A DNA stretch of 64,000 bases from Adlercreutzia faecimuris (GTDB lineage Bacteria > Actinomycetota > Coriobacteriia > Coriobacteriales > Eggerthellaceae), in assembly GCF_022669055.1 (NCBI RefSeq), contig NZ_JAJMLW010000001.1, forward strand, positions 992,001 to 1,056,000. The letters are read 5' to 3'. The position numbers and the translations under genes were made by a program. Position 1 is the first letter of the stretch, and each line of letters opens with the position of its first letter. The notes under the pieces were generated by a model, which did not search any database, was not told where the DNA came from, and was given only the letters and a program-made list of their open reading frames with translations. Shown here piece by piece: positions 1-7,480 of this stretch.

Positions 1-1
1 C

Positions 2-118
2 GGCGCCGTGGGCCTGCGCGAGCTCAAGCTGGAACCCCTGGAGGACGCCGCCCCCGTCCAGCTGGACGACGCCACCGCCCCTGCCGATGCCGCTGCCGGC
101 ATCACCTGCTGGGGCTAG
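2..118 (+). CDS. C-terminal end of an unidentified protein (5' truncated)
   Basis: An open frame enters from the window edge and ends at a TAG at 116-118. The 38 visible residues are rich in Ala, Asp, Leu and Pro and end in Ile-Thr-Cys-Trp-Gly. Codon use is GC3-rich like the chromosomal genes that follow, which supports a real gene end. There is too little sequence to name a family. Confidence 0.5.
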   Translation, partial: GAVGLRELKLEPLEDAAPVQLDDATAPADAAAGITCWG

Positions 119-158
119 CGCCCTCCCCGGCAGCCCGCCCCGGCGCGGGGCGAATGCG

Positions 159-164
159 TATAAT
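159..164 (+). promoter_or_regulatory. TATAAT -10 box for a leaderless transcript
   Basis: A perfect TATAAT ends 6 nt before the ATG at 171, so the predicted transcription start falls on or next to the start codon. No Shine-Dalgarno sequence precedes the ATG. This fits leaderless translation, as also seen before rsmI at 18771. Confidence 0.55.
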
Positions 165-170
165 CCCCTT

Positions 171-560
171 ATGCAGAAACCGGTGGGGAACATAACCATT
201 CCTGGCGATGCCAACGTTTGGCCGCATGAGTACCAGACTGCGCTTGCGCTGGCCAAGTCCGGCCGTAGCGTCGCCTTCATCAAGAAGAGCGAGAGCGACC
301 ACCAGTCCACCCCTGACATTCTCATGGATGGACTGACCTGGGAGCTGAAGGCGCCGACGGCGTCAAATATCAAGGCGGTGGAGAGGAACTTGAAGCGTGG
401 TCGGTGGCAGTCCTCCCGCATTGTGTTCGATTCCCGGAGAATGAAGGGCATACCCGATGCGGCCATAGAGAGGGAGCTGAGAAAGCACGCATTCGCTCTG
501 AAGGGGATCGATCGCGTCCTTTTCGTGAACCGTCGCGGTGATGTCGTTGACATTAGGTAG
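171..560 (+). CDS. CdiA C-terminal-like tRNase domain protein (stand-alone)
   Basis: A 129-residue protein made up almost entirely of a domain resembling the C-terminal tRNA nuclease of contact-dependent inhibition CdiA proteins (CdiA_C family, also found on some integrative elements). Visible signature: WPHEYQTA near the N terminus, a patch with PDILMDGLTWELKAP supplying the acidic and Lys residues expected of a nuclease core, then the VFDSRRMK segment. I chose ATG 171 over an upstream ATG at 87 because the residues before 171 are low-complexity Pro/Ala/Gly and the -10 box lies inside them. There is no secretion domain and no obvious immunity gene beside it. GC content is lower than in the flanking tex gene, suggesting acquisition. 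Family assignment is from motif memory; activity is not proven. Confidence 0.65.
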   Translation: MQKPVGNITIPGDANVWPHEYQTALALAKSGRSVAFIKKSESDHQSTPDILMDGLTWELKAPTASNIKAVERNLKRGRWQSSRIVFDSRRMKGIPDAAIERELRKHAFALKGIDRVLFVNRRGDVVDIR

Positions 561-574
561 GGGTTGCCTACAAT
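547..574 (+). promoter_or_regulatory. Sigma70-type promoter at the end of the CdiA-CT-like gene
   Basis: TTGACA (547-552), a 16-nt spacer and TACAAT (569-574) predict a transcription start near 581. This is only a few bases before the terminator hairpin at 584-622. Confidence 0.5.
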
Positions 575-583
575 GAGTTCATC

Positions 584-629
584 AACGCCCGAACGGTACG
601 TCAGTTACCTTCCTCGGGCGTTCTTTTTT
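584..629 (+). terminator. Intrinsic terminator or attenuator ahead of tex
   Basis: A 9-bp perfect stem pairs 584-592 with 614-622 and runs into a T-rich tail ending at 629. It can end the upstream transcript. Because the promoter at 547-574 would start just before it, it could instead act as an attenuator for tex or define a very short RNA. Confidence 0.75.
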
Positions 630-665
630 GCCCGACCCTTCTTTTAGGCCCTGAGAGGAGCCCTG

Positions 666-2816
666 GTGGACATCTCTTCCGTTCTCGCTGATGAGCTGGG
701 GGTGCGGCGGTGGCAGGTGGAGGCCGTGCGCGGGCTTCTGGCCGAGGGCTGCACCATCCCGTTCATCGCGCGCTACCGCAAGGAGGCCACCGGCGGCCTG
801 GATGACGCGACCCTGCGCGAGCTGGGCGAGCGCCTGGCCTACCTGGAGGCGCTCGAGGCGCGCAAGGCCGAGGTGCTGCGCGCCATCGACGAGCAGGGGC
901 GGCTGACCGACGAGCTGCGCGCCCGCATCGGGGAGGCGCAGGTGCTCCAGCGCGTGGAGGACCTGTACAAGCCGTTCAAGAAGAAGCGCGCCACCCGCGC
1001 CTCGCGCGCCCGCGAGGCCGGGCTCGGGCCGCTGGCGTCGCTCATCCTGGCCCAGGGCCGCGGGAGCGCCGCCGACCCGGCCGCCGAGGCCGCGCGCTAC
1101 GTGAACGCGGCCGCCGGCTACGCGACCGCCGCCGCGGCGCTCCAGGGTGCCCGGGACATCGCCGCCGAGGCCATCGCCGAGGACGCCGACAACGTGGCCG
1201 ACCTGCGCGCCTTCACCCGCGCGACCGGCTCGCTGGAGGCGCGCGCCGCCGACGAGTCCGCGCATGAGGGCTACGAGGCGTACTGCGACTTCTCCGAGGG
1301 GATCGGCCGCGTCCCGGGCCACCGGGTGCTGGCCGTCAACCGCGGCGAGCGCGAGGGACGCCTCAGGGTGCGCGTGCGGGTGGACGCCGACGCGGCCGTC
1401 GAGCGGCTCGGCCGCCGCGTCATCCGGCGGGGGAGCGCCGCGCCGCAGCTCGAGGAGGCCGTCGCCGACGGCTACAAGCGCCTGATCGCCCCGTCGCTCG
1501 AGCGCGAGATGCGCGCCGAGGCCACCGCCCGGGCCGAGGCCGACGCCATCCGCGTCTTCGCCAGGAACGTGGAGGGCCTGCTGCGCCAGCGGCCCGTGCG
1601 CGGCGTGCGCGTCATCGCGCTCGACCCGGGCTACCGCACCGGCTGCAAGGCGGCCGTCATCGACGAGTACGGCAACCTGCTCGACTACGGCACCGTCTTT
1701 CCCACGCCGCCCCGCCGCGACGTGGAGGGGACGCGCCGCGCCCTGGCCGCGTGGGCGCGCCGCTACGACGTCGACGTCATCGCCATCGGCAACGGCACCG
1801 CCAGCCGCGAGACCGAGGAGGCGGTGGCGGACTTCATCGAGGGGTTCGACCGGCCGCTGCGCTACACCATCGTCAACGAGGCCGGCGCGTCGGTGTACTC
1901 GGCCTCGGCGCTGGCCGGCGAGGAGTACCCCGACCTGGACGTGACCACGCGTGGCGCGCTCAGCCTGGGGCGGCGGCTGCAGGACCCGCTGGCCGAGCTC
2001 GTGAAGATACCGCCGCAGTCCATCGGGGTGGGGCAGTACCAGCACGACCTGGACCAGGCCGAGCTCGGGCGCGTGCTCGCCGGCGTGGTGGAGCGCGTGG
2101 TGAACGAGGTGGGCGTCGACCTCAACACCGCGAGCGCGAGCCTGCTTAGCTACGTGGCGGGCGTGAGCGAGGCGGTGGCGCGCAACATCGTGGCCTATCG
2201 CGACGAGCACGGGCCCTTCCGCAGCCGCCGCGAGCTCAAGGACGTGCCCCGGCTGGGGCCCAAGGCGTTCCAGAACTGCGCCGGGTTCCTGCGCGTCGCC
2301 GGCGGGGGCGAGCCGCTGGACGCGACGGGCGTGCATCCCGAGAGCTACGAGGCGGCCCGCGCGGTGCTGCGGCGCGCGGGCGTGGGGCCCGCGGCGCTGG
2401 CCGGCGGCGGGGCGGCGGGCCTGGCCGGGCGCGTGGGCGACGTGGGCGCGCTCGCGGCCGAGCTGGGGGTGGGGGAGCCCACCCTGCGCGACATCATCGC
2501 TGAGCTGGAGAAGCCCGGCCGCGACCCGCGCGACGACGCGCCGCCCGTGGTGTTCAGCCGCACCGTGCGCGATATGGGCGACCTGGCGCCGGGGATGGAG
2601 CTTTCCGGTACCGTGCGCAACGTGGTCGACTTCGGCGCCTTCGTCGACATCGGCGTCAAGCAGGACGGCCTGGTGCACGTGTCGAAGATGGCCGACCGCT
2701 TCGTCCGCCACCCGAGCGAGGTGGTCACGGTGGGCGACACCGTCACCGTGTGGGTGACCGCCGTTGACGCTCAGCGCGGCCGCATCTCGCTGTCGATGGT
2801 GCGCGACAAGGCCTGA
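666..2816 (+). CDS. tex: Tex family RNA-binding protein
   Basis: A 716-residue cytoplasmic protein matching Tex along its full length: an N-terminal helical domain with the IPFIARYRKEATGG segment, a YqgF/RNase H-like domain around residues 315-450 (ALDPGYRTGCKAAVID), a helix-hairpin-helix region near 490-560 and a C-terminal S1 RNA-binding domain (about 640-710). Tex binds nucleic acids and affects transcription complexes; the precise role varies by species. The GTG start at 666 is supported by an AGAGGAG ribosome site at 653-659. It is a single gene bounded upstream by a terminator. Confidence 0.95.
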   Translation: MDISSVLADELGVRRWQVEAVRGLLAEGCTIPFIARYRKEATGGLDDATLRELGERLAYLEALEARKAEVLRAIDEQGRLTDELRARIGEAQVLQRVEDLYKPFKKKRATRASRAREAGLGPLASLILAQGRGSAADPAAEAARYVNAAAGYATAAAALQGARDIAAEAIAEDADNVADLRAFTRATGSLEARAADESAHEGYEAYCDFSEGIGRVPGHRVLAVNRGEREGRLRVRVRVDADAAVERLGRRVIRRGSAAPQLEEAVADGYKRLIAPSLEREMRAEATARAEADAIRVFARNVEGLLRQRPVRGVRVIALDPGYRTGCKAAVIDEYGNLLDYGTVFPTPPRRDVEGTRRALAAWARRYDVDVIAIGNGTASRETEEAVADFIEGFDRPLRYTIVNEAGASVYSASALAGEEYPDLDVTTRGALSLGRRLQDPLAELVKIPPQSIGVGQYQHDLDQAELGRVLAGVVERVVNEVGVDLNTASASLLSYVAGVSEAVARNIVAYRDEHGPFRSRRELKDVPRLGPKAFQNCAGFLRVAGGGEPLDATGVHPESYEAARAVLRRAGVGPAALAGGGAAGLAGRVGDVGALAAELGVGEPTLRDIIAELEKPGRDPRDDAPPVVFSRTVRDMGDLAPGMELSGTVRNVVDFGAFVDIGVKQDGLVHVSKMADRFVRHPSEVVTVGDTVTVWVTAVDAQRGRISLSMVRDKA

Positions 2817-2839
2817 CCCGCCGCGTCGCCGCCGGGGCG

Positions 2840-3382
2840 TCAGCCCTTCGCCGTCTCCCTTGCGGCCGCGGAGGCGTGCTCCATGATCCGGCGCGCGGTC
2901 GCGCGGCTCACCTTCGCGTCGTCGCCGGCGAGGTAGGCGTAGAGGTTGCCGGCGTTCAGCCCGAGGTCCTTGCAGAGCCGGTAGCGGGTCATTCCCGCGG
3001 CATCGAGCGCGGCGAGCGTGCGCGTGCGCAGCAGGCCGTTGATGCGGCGATCCGCGGCCAGCGCATCATCGGGCGCGCGGTAGGCGTCGAGGACGGCGGC
3101 GTAGCGCTTCGGCGCCTCGCCTGATTCGAGGAAGGGCAGCACGCCGCCGTGCTCCCGGATCGATTCGGCGACGCCCTCCCATTCCTCCCCGAGCCGGCTG
3201 CCCTCGGCCAGCTTGAGGAGGTAGTCCTCCCTTCCCTCCTCGAAGGCGAGGAGCAGGAGCGGCTCGGCCACGCGGGGTGCGCGTTCCCGCGCGGCGGCGC
3301 AGAGCCTTCGGAGGCTGGTGGTTCGCATGCCGGAGAGCTCCGCGCAGTATGCCTTGAGGAAGCCCCTAAACGTGCGGTTCAT
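2840..3382 (-). CDS. HTH-containing partner of a DUF6036-type nucleotidyltransferase
   Basis: A 180-residue protein starting at MNRTFRGF; the longer upstream extension lies inside the preceding gene, so I start at 3382. The C-terminal third has a helix-turn-helix-like stretch (TRYRLCKDLGLNAGNLYAYL) and the rest is helical. It overlaps the upstream nucleotidyltransferase gene by 17 nt and is translationally coupled to it. The pair resembles two-gene toxin-antitoxin-like modules with a nucleotidyltransferase and a DNA-binding partner, but that role is inferred from arrangement only. Confidence 0.65.
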   Translation of the reverse strand: MNRTFRGFLKAYCAELSGMRTTSLRRLCAAARERAPRVAEPLLLLAFEEGREDYLLKLAEGSRLGEEWEGVAESIREHGGVLPFLESGEAPKRYAAVLDAYRAPDDALAADRRINGLLRTRTLAALDAAGMTRYRLCKDLGLNAGNLYAYLAGDDAKVSRATARRIMEHASAAARETAKG

Positions 3383-3917
3383 GGCCGTGCCTCCTCGCGT
3401 AGTCGTCATAGAGGCCCGCCATCTCGCGGTAGCGCCGCGGCGACAGGGCGGAGGCCCGCGCCTCCTCTTCGCCATGCACGAGCTCGTCCATGAGATCCCA
3501 GTCGATCTGCCGGAGGAGCTGGGGACTCTCGAGATCCTCCTGGTCGGTGGGACGCCAGGCGTAGAGCTTCATGACCGCCAGATCCTCCAGGCTCGGGCGC
3601 ATGAACCGGATGCGCCTCGCGGGGAGGGGGAGCGGCACGAGGCGATCCTCGAAATTGTAGGGGACGTGGTCCAGGTAGGCTGCGACCGCGCCGTTGGCGA
3701 CGCGGTGGGCCGCGATGACCTTCCTGACCGCGGCATCGCACTGCAGCACGTCGATGTCATGGGTCGCGGGCCGGCTGGTCAGGTCGGCCAGCATGAGCGC
3801 GCTGCCTCCCACGATGACCACCTGGGGGTGATGGCGGCTCTCGGCCAGCAGCAGGTCGGCCTCCTCATCGATCCTCAGGAGCGTGGCGGCGAGCCGGTCT
3901 TTCCCCAATGCGTCCAT
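3366..3917 (-). CDS. Nucleotidyltransferase-fold protein (DUF6036-like)
   Basis: A 183-residue protein with the minimal nucleotidyltransferase signature: VGGSALML about residue 36, then THDIDVL about residue 52, which gives the Gly-Gly-Ser and Asp-x-Asp pattern of antitoxin-type or DUF6036 nucleotidyltransferases. The stretch PSLEDLAVMKLYAWRPTDQEDL is the usual continuation in this fold. The ATG at 3917 has AGGGGAT upstream. It is first in a two-gene operon with the HTH protein. The upstream region is strikingly AT-rich (3920-3965) and probably holds the promoter. Substrate unknown. Confidence 0.7.
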   Translation of the reverse strand: MDALGKDRLAATLLRIDEEADLLLAESRHHPQVVIVGGSALMLADLTSRPATHDIDVLQCDAAVRKVIAAHRVANGAVAAYLDHVPYNFEDRLVPLPLPARRIRFMRPSLEDLAVMKLYAWRPTDQEDLESPQLLRQIDWDLMDELVHGEEEARASALSPRRYREMAGLYDDYARRHGHEPHV

Positions 3918-4021
3918 GATTCATCCCCTTCATATAATTATTATTGATATTGAATAATAATACTCTTCGCCTAAACGGGGCAAGACGCGCGGCATATTCT
4001 CCTCAAATCAGATAACGTCAC

Positions 4022-4064
4022 ATTGTCGCAATGACTTGCGACAATCATACGATCGGCGTACACT
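4022..4064 (+). promoter_or_regulatory. Operator palindrome overlapping the promoter of the DMSO-reductase-type operon
   Basis: A 9-bp perfect inverted repeat (ATTGTCGCA at 4022-4030, TGCGACAAT at 4037-4045, 6-nt spacer) overlaps a candidate -35 TTGCGA (4036-4041). After 17 nt comes TACACT (4059-4064). A regulator binding the palindrome would control the operon beginning at 4286. The regulator is not identifiable here. Confidence 0.6.
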
Positions 4065-4285
4065 ACGGCCCAGAAGGCGGGGAGGGGCCAGCCCCGCCGA
4101 GGCGCAGGGCCCGCCGGGATGCAGGACCGGGCGCCGAGACGCGGGCCCGCCGCTGGGCGGGGTCGCGCCGGCGGGAGCCGCCCGTGCACGGCGGCTCGCG
4201 CACGGGGGAGGGCCGCGCATGCGACGCCCTCTCCTGGGGAGGGAAGGACGCGGGAGGCGTCCTTCACGCAAGAGAAGGAGGAGGA
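4065..4285 (+). other. Long 5' leader with a hairpin just before the ribosome site
   Basis: About 220 nt lie between the predicted start site and the ATG. An 8-bp perfect stem (4244-4251 with 4257-4264, loop GGGAG) sits about 10 nt upstream of the AGAAGGAGGAGG ribosome site and could modulate translation. I see no known riboswitch consensus. Confidence 0.4.
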
Positions 4286-6832
4286 ATGTCGGATTCCGCC
4301 GCCCCGGTCCGGGGCATATCCCGCAGAAGCTTTCTCAAGACCTCCGCTGCCGTGGCCGGCGCCGCGGCCGTGAGCGGGGGCGCCATGACCACCCTGGCGC
4401 CGGATGCCCACGCGGCCGAGACGCCCGAGGAGCGCGAGGTCGTCTGCGTCTGCGGCTGCAACTGCCAGGGCACCTGCTCGCTGGTGGCCACCGTCCGCGA
4501 GGGGCGCATGGTCAACATCCGCGCCAACGAGAACATCCCGTACCCGGCCTACGAGCGCATCTGCATGCGCGGCTTCAGCCACGCCAACCGCCTGTACGAC
4601 TTCAACCGCGTGCTCTACCCCATGAAGCGCGCCTCCTGGTCGCTCGAGGATCCGCACGTCGAGAACCGCGGCAGCGACGAGTGGGAGCGCCTGACCTGGG
4701 ATGAGGCCGCAAAGCTGGTGGGCGAGACCCTCGAGTACAACACGAAGAACTACGGCCCGCACTCCAACTGCATCCTGGTGTCGGCGGGCAACTCGTTCGC
4801 CGCCTATGGCGGGCTCACCGCGGGCATCGGCTTCATCAACGCCTTCGGCTTCCAGGGCCTGGACGTGTGCCTGGACTACGGCGACCTGGTGGGCATCGGT
4901 GAGGTGACGGGCAGCGGCTGGGACTTCAACCAGCGCAACATGTCGGGCGACTACCGCTTCGCCAAGACGCTGCTCATCTGGGACTCCAACCCGCCGAACT
5001 CCGAGCCGCACAACTGGCACTTCTGCATCGAGGCCAAGGAGGCCGGCGCGAACCTGGTGGTCATCGACCCCACCTACACCATCGCGGCGCGCCAGGCCAC
5101 GAAGTGGGTGCCCATCAAGCCCGGCACCGACCCGGCGCTCGGCATGGCCATGGTGAACGCCATCATCGAGAACGAGTGGTACGACACCGACTTCCTGCGT
5201 GACAAGACCTGCGCCCCGCTGCTCGTGCGCGAGGACAACGGCCACTTCCTGCGCAGCACCGACTTCGGCGAGGCCGGCCCCGCCCAGCTTCCCGAGTACC
5301 CCTTCTACGGCATGCTGCTGCTCCAGGGCACCAAGGCCGGCAAGATCCCCACGGCCGAGCAGACGGCCGCCTACGTGGTGTGGGACGCCGACGCGGGCGC
5401 CCCGGGCGGCCTGAACGACGTGGCGAACCCCGCGCTCGAGGGCACCTTCGAGGTCAACGGCGTCAAGGTCACCACGGCCTGGACCCTGCTCAAGGAGCAC
5501 ATGGCCGAATGCACGCTCGAGTGGGCCGAGGAGATGACCGAGGTTCCCGCCGACACCATCCTGGAGCTCGCGCGCATGTACTCCCAGGACACCCCATCCA
5601 CCATCTACGCCGGCTACCACCTCTACGATAACTGCGAGGAGATGGGCATGACCTGGGCCACCCTGGCCTCCATCACCGGCAACATCGGCAAGCGCGGCGC
5701 CTCCATCGGCCACCTCGGCAAGAACAAGCCCTCCATCAACCAGGCGGGCATCCTGTTCCCCGCGGGCCTGGCCGGCATCACCGACGAGCTGCCGTGGCTC
5801 CAGCTCCCCGAGGTCCTCGAGACGGGCCAGTACAAGGGGAAGGACTTCCCCGTGCGCCTGCTCTACAACATCGGCGCCAACCCCGTGGGCAGCTACGCGG
5901 CCCAGCGCAAGACCATCGAGGAGGTCCTGCCGAAGATCCCCTGCATCGTCACCAACGACATGGAGTTCAGCGAGACCTGCGAGTACAGCGACATCGTCCT
6001 GCCGTGCACCCACTACTTCGAGTACGACTGGGTGCAGGCGTCCTCGCACACGCCGTTCCTCTACATGGCCAACAAGGTGGTCGACCCCATCGGCGAGGCC
6101 AAGGAGGACGTCGACATCTTCCGCCTGATCGCCCAGCACACGAGCAACGAGAAGGCCAAGGCGTTCTACGCGAAGACCAACGAGGAGATGATGCGCATCG
6201 TCCTCGATACCGAGAAGGGCAAGCCCTGGGGCATCAGCTACGACAACCTCAAGGAGAAGGGCGTCATCGCCGACCGCGAGGAGAACTGGATCCACTGGGA
6301 GGACCAGCGCTTCCCGACGCTGTCCGGCCGCCTCGAGTTCTACGTCGAGAATCCCGGCGCCCGCATCAACATCGGCAAGCCCATCGACAAGGACTTCTAC
6401 CACCTGCCCACCTACCATACGCCCGACGAGGCCTATGACGGATCCGAGCAGCACGCGAAGTACCCGCTCTACCACTACTGCGAGCGCACCCGCTGGCACC
6501 TCCACACCCAGTACAACCACGCGCCCATCCTGCGCGAGCTCGACCCCGAGCCCTACCTGCGCATGAACCCGGTGGACGCCGAGGCCCGCGGCATCGCCCC
6601 GGGCGACTACGTGGAGGCCTACAACGACCGCGGCCACTGCGTCTGCAAGGTGAAGTTCGACAACGCCGTGCGCCCCGGCATGGTGGCCTCGCCCAAGGGC
6701 TGGCACCGCAAGGCCTACGTGGCGGGCAGCTACCAGGAGCTCACCAACGATCATCTGAACCTGCTGCACCAGAACAGCTCGTTCGACGACACGCTCGTCG
6801 AGGTGCGCAAGTACGAGGGAGAGGTGAAGTAG
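4286..6832 (+). CDS. Tat-exported molybdopterin oxidoreductase, DMSO reductase family catalytic subunit
   Basis: An 848-residue catalytic subunit. The N terminus has a twin-arginine signal (SRRSFLK, then an Ala-rich h-region ending near AHAAE), so it acts outside the membrane. A cysteine cluster about residues 55-65 (CVCGCNCQGTC, with a further Cys in ERICMRGF) should hold a [4Fe-4S] cluster. Moco-binding blocks follow (LLIWDSNPPNSEPHNWHF; VTNDMEFSETCEYSDIVLP; C-terminal MNPVDAEARGIAPGDYVEAYNDRG). The next genes are a four-cluster Fe-S subunit and an NrfD-like anchor, making a DmsABC-type reductase. Eggerthellaceae carry many such enzymes for sulfoxides, catechols and other electron acceptors; the substrate cannot be read from sequence. 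The start at ATG 4286 follows AGGAGGAGG. Confidence 0.92.
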   Translation: MSDSAAPVRGISRRSFLKTSAAVAGAAAVSGGAMTTLAPDAHAAETPEEREVVCVCGCNCQGTCSLVATVREGRMVNIRANENIPYPAYERICMRGFSHANRLYDFNRVLYPMKRASWSLEDPHVENRGSDEWERLTWDEAAKLVGETLEYNTKNYGPHSNCILVSAGNSFAAYGGLTAGIGFINAFGFQGLDVCLDYGDLVGIGEVTGSGWDFNQRNMSGDYRFAKTLLIWDSNPPNSEPHNWHFCIEAKEAGANLVVIDPTYTIAARQATKWVPIKPGTDPALGMAMVNAIIENEWYDTDFLRDKTCAPLLVREDNGHFLRSTDFGEAGPAQLPEYPFYGMLLLQGTKAGKIPTAEQTAAYVVWDADAGAPGGLNDVANPALEGTFEVNGVKVTTAWTLLKEHMAECTLEWAEEMTEVPADTILELARMYSQDTPSTIYAGYHLYDNCEEMGMTWATLASITGNIGKRGASIGHLGKNKPSINQAGILFPAGLAGITDELPWLQLPEVLETGQYKGKDFPVRLLYNIGANPVGSYAAQRKTIEEVLPKIPCIVTNDMEFSETCEYSDIVLPCTHYFEYDWVQASSHTPFLYMANKVVDPIGEAKEDVDIFRLIAQHTSNEKAKAFYAKTNEEMMRIVLDTEKGKPWGISYDNLKEKGVIADREENWIHWEDQRFPTLSGRLEFYVENPGARINIGKPIDKDFYHLPTYHTPDEAYDGSEQHAKYPLYHYCERTRWHLHTQYNHAPILRELDPEPYLRMNPVDAEARGIAPGDYVEAYNDRGHCVCKVKFDNAVRPGMVASPKGWHRKAYVAGSYQELTNDHLNLLHQNSSFDDTLVEVRKYEGEVK

Positions 6833-6833
6833 G

Positions 6834-7466
6834 ATGACCCATTACGGAATGGTGATCGACACCGAGAAGTGCATCGGGTGCCACGTGTGCGCCATGGCGT
6901 GCAAGCTGGAGAACAACCTGCCCAACGACATGTGGTGGAACCGCGTCCTCACCGACAACGGGGGAGACGCCGAGTTCGACATGGTGGGCGGCACCTATCC
7001 CGATGATCTGAAGTTCGGCTACATCCCGGTGTCGTGCCAGCACTGCGAGAACCCGGCCTGCGTGAAGGTATGCCCCGTGGGCGCCACCTACCGCGACCCG
7101 GAGACGGGCGTCGTCCGCCAGGACTACGACAAGTGCATCGGCTGCCGCATGTGCATGTCGGCCTGCCCCTACAACGGCGTGCGGTCGTTCAACTGGGAGG
7201 ACCCGCAGTACCACATGGACTACGCGACGGGCAGCAAGGACGCCCCGGCGCACCAGAAGCACGTCGTCGAGAAGTGCACGTTCTGCTACCACCGTACCTC
7301 CCAGGGCGAGGAGCCGGCCTGCATGCGCCTGTGCGTCGGTCGCGCCCGCTTCTGGGGCGACCTGGACGACCCCGACAGCGACGTGTCCAAGATGATAGCG
7401 AGCCGCAACTACAAGCAGCTGCTGGAAGACCGCGGCACCAAGCCGTCCGTCTACTACCTGGTCTAG
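6834..7466 (+). CDS. Four-cluster ferredoxin subunit (DmsB-like)
   Basis: A 210-residue electron-transfer subunit with four cysteine groups: CIGCHVCAMAC near residue 14, CQHCENPACVKVC near 65, CIGCRMCMSAC near 100 and CTFC...CMRLC near 145-165. These are the expected ligands for four [4Fe-4S] clusters linking the membrane quinol oxidase to the molybdopterin subunit. There is no own signal peptide, so export would be by hitch-hiking with the Tat partner. The start overlaps the end of the catalytic gene region with only 1 nt between stop and ATG. Confidence 0.92.
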   Translation: MTHYGMVIDTEKCIGCHVCAMACKLENNLPNDMWWNRVLTDNGGDAEFDMVGGTYPDDLKFGYIPVSCQHCENPACVKVCPVGATYRDPETGVVRQDYDKCIGCRMCMSACPYNGVRSFNWEDPQYHMDYATGSKDAPAHQKHVVEKCTFCYHRTSQGEEPACMRLCVGRARFWGDLDDPDSDVSKMIASRNYKQLLEDRGTKPSVYYLV

Positions 7467-7480
7467 AAAGGATGACGACC

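Noticed and set aside
4065-4285. Molybdenum-cofactor riboswitch in the leader of the molybdoenzyme operon
   Set aside because: The leader can fold, but I could not find the conserved elements of that class; a covariance-model search would decide.
582-6769. Very long minus-strand open frames opposite tex and the molybdoenzyme gene (582-2711 and 3971-6769)
   Set aside because: They are His/Ala/Gly/Arg-rich shadows caused by the GC-rich codon bias of the real plus-strand genes and have no family motifs.
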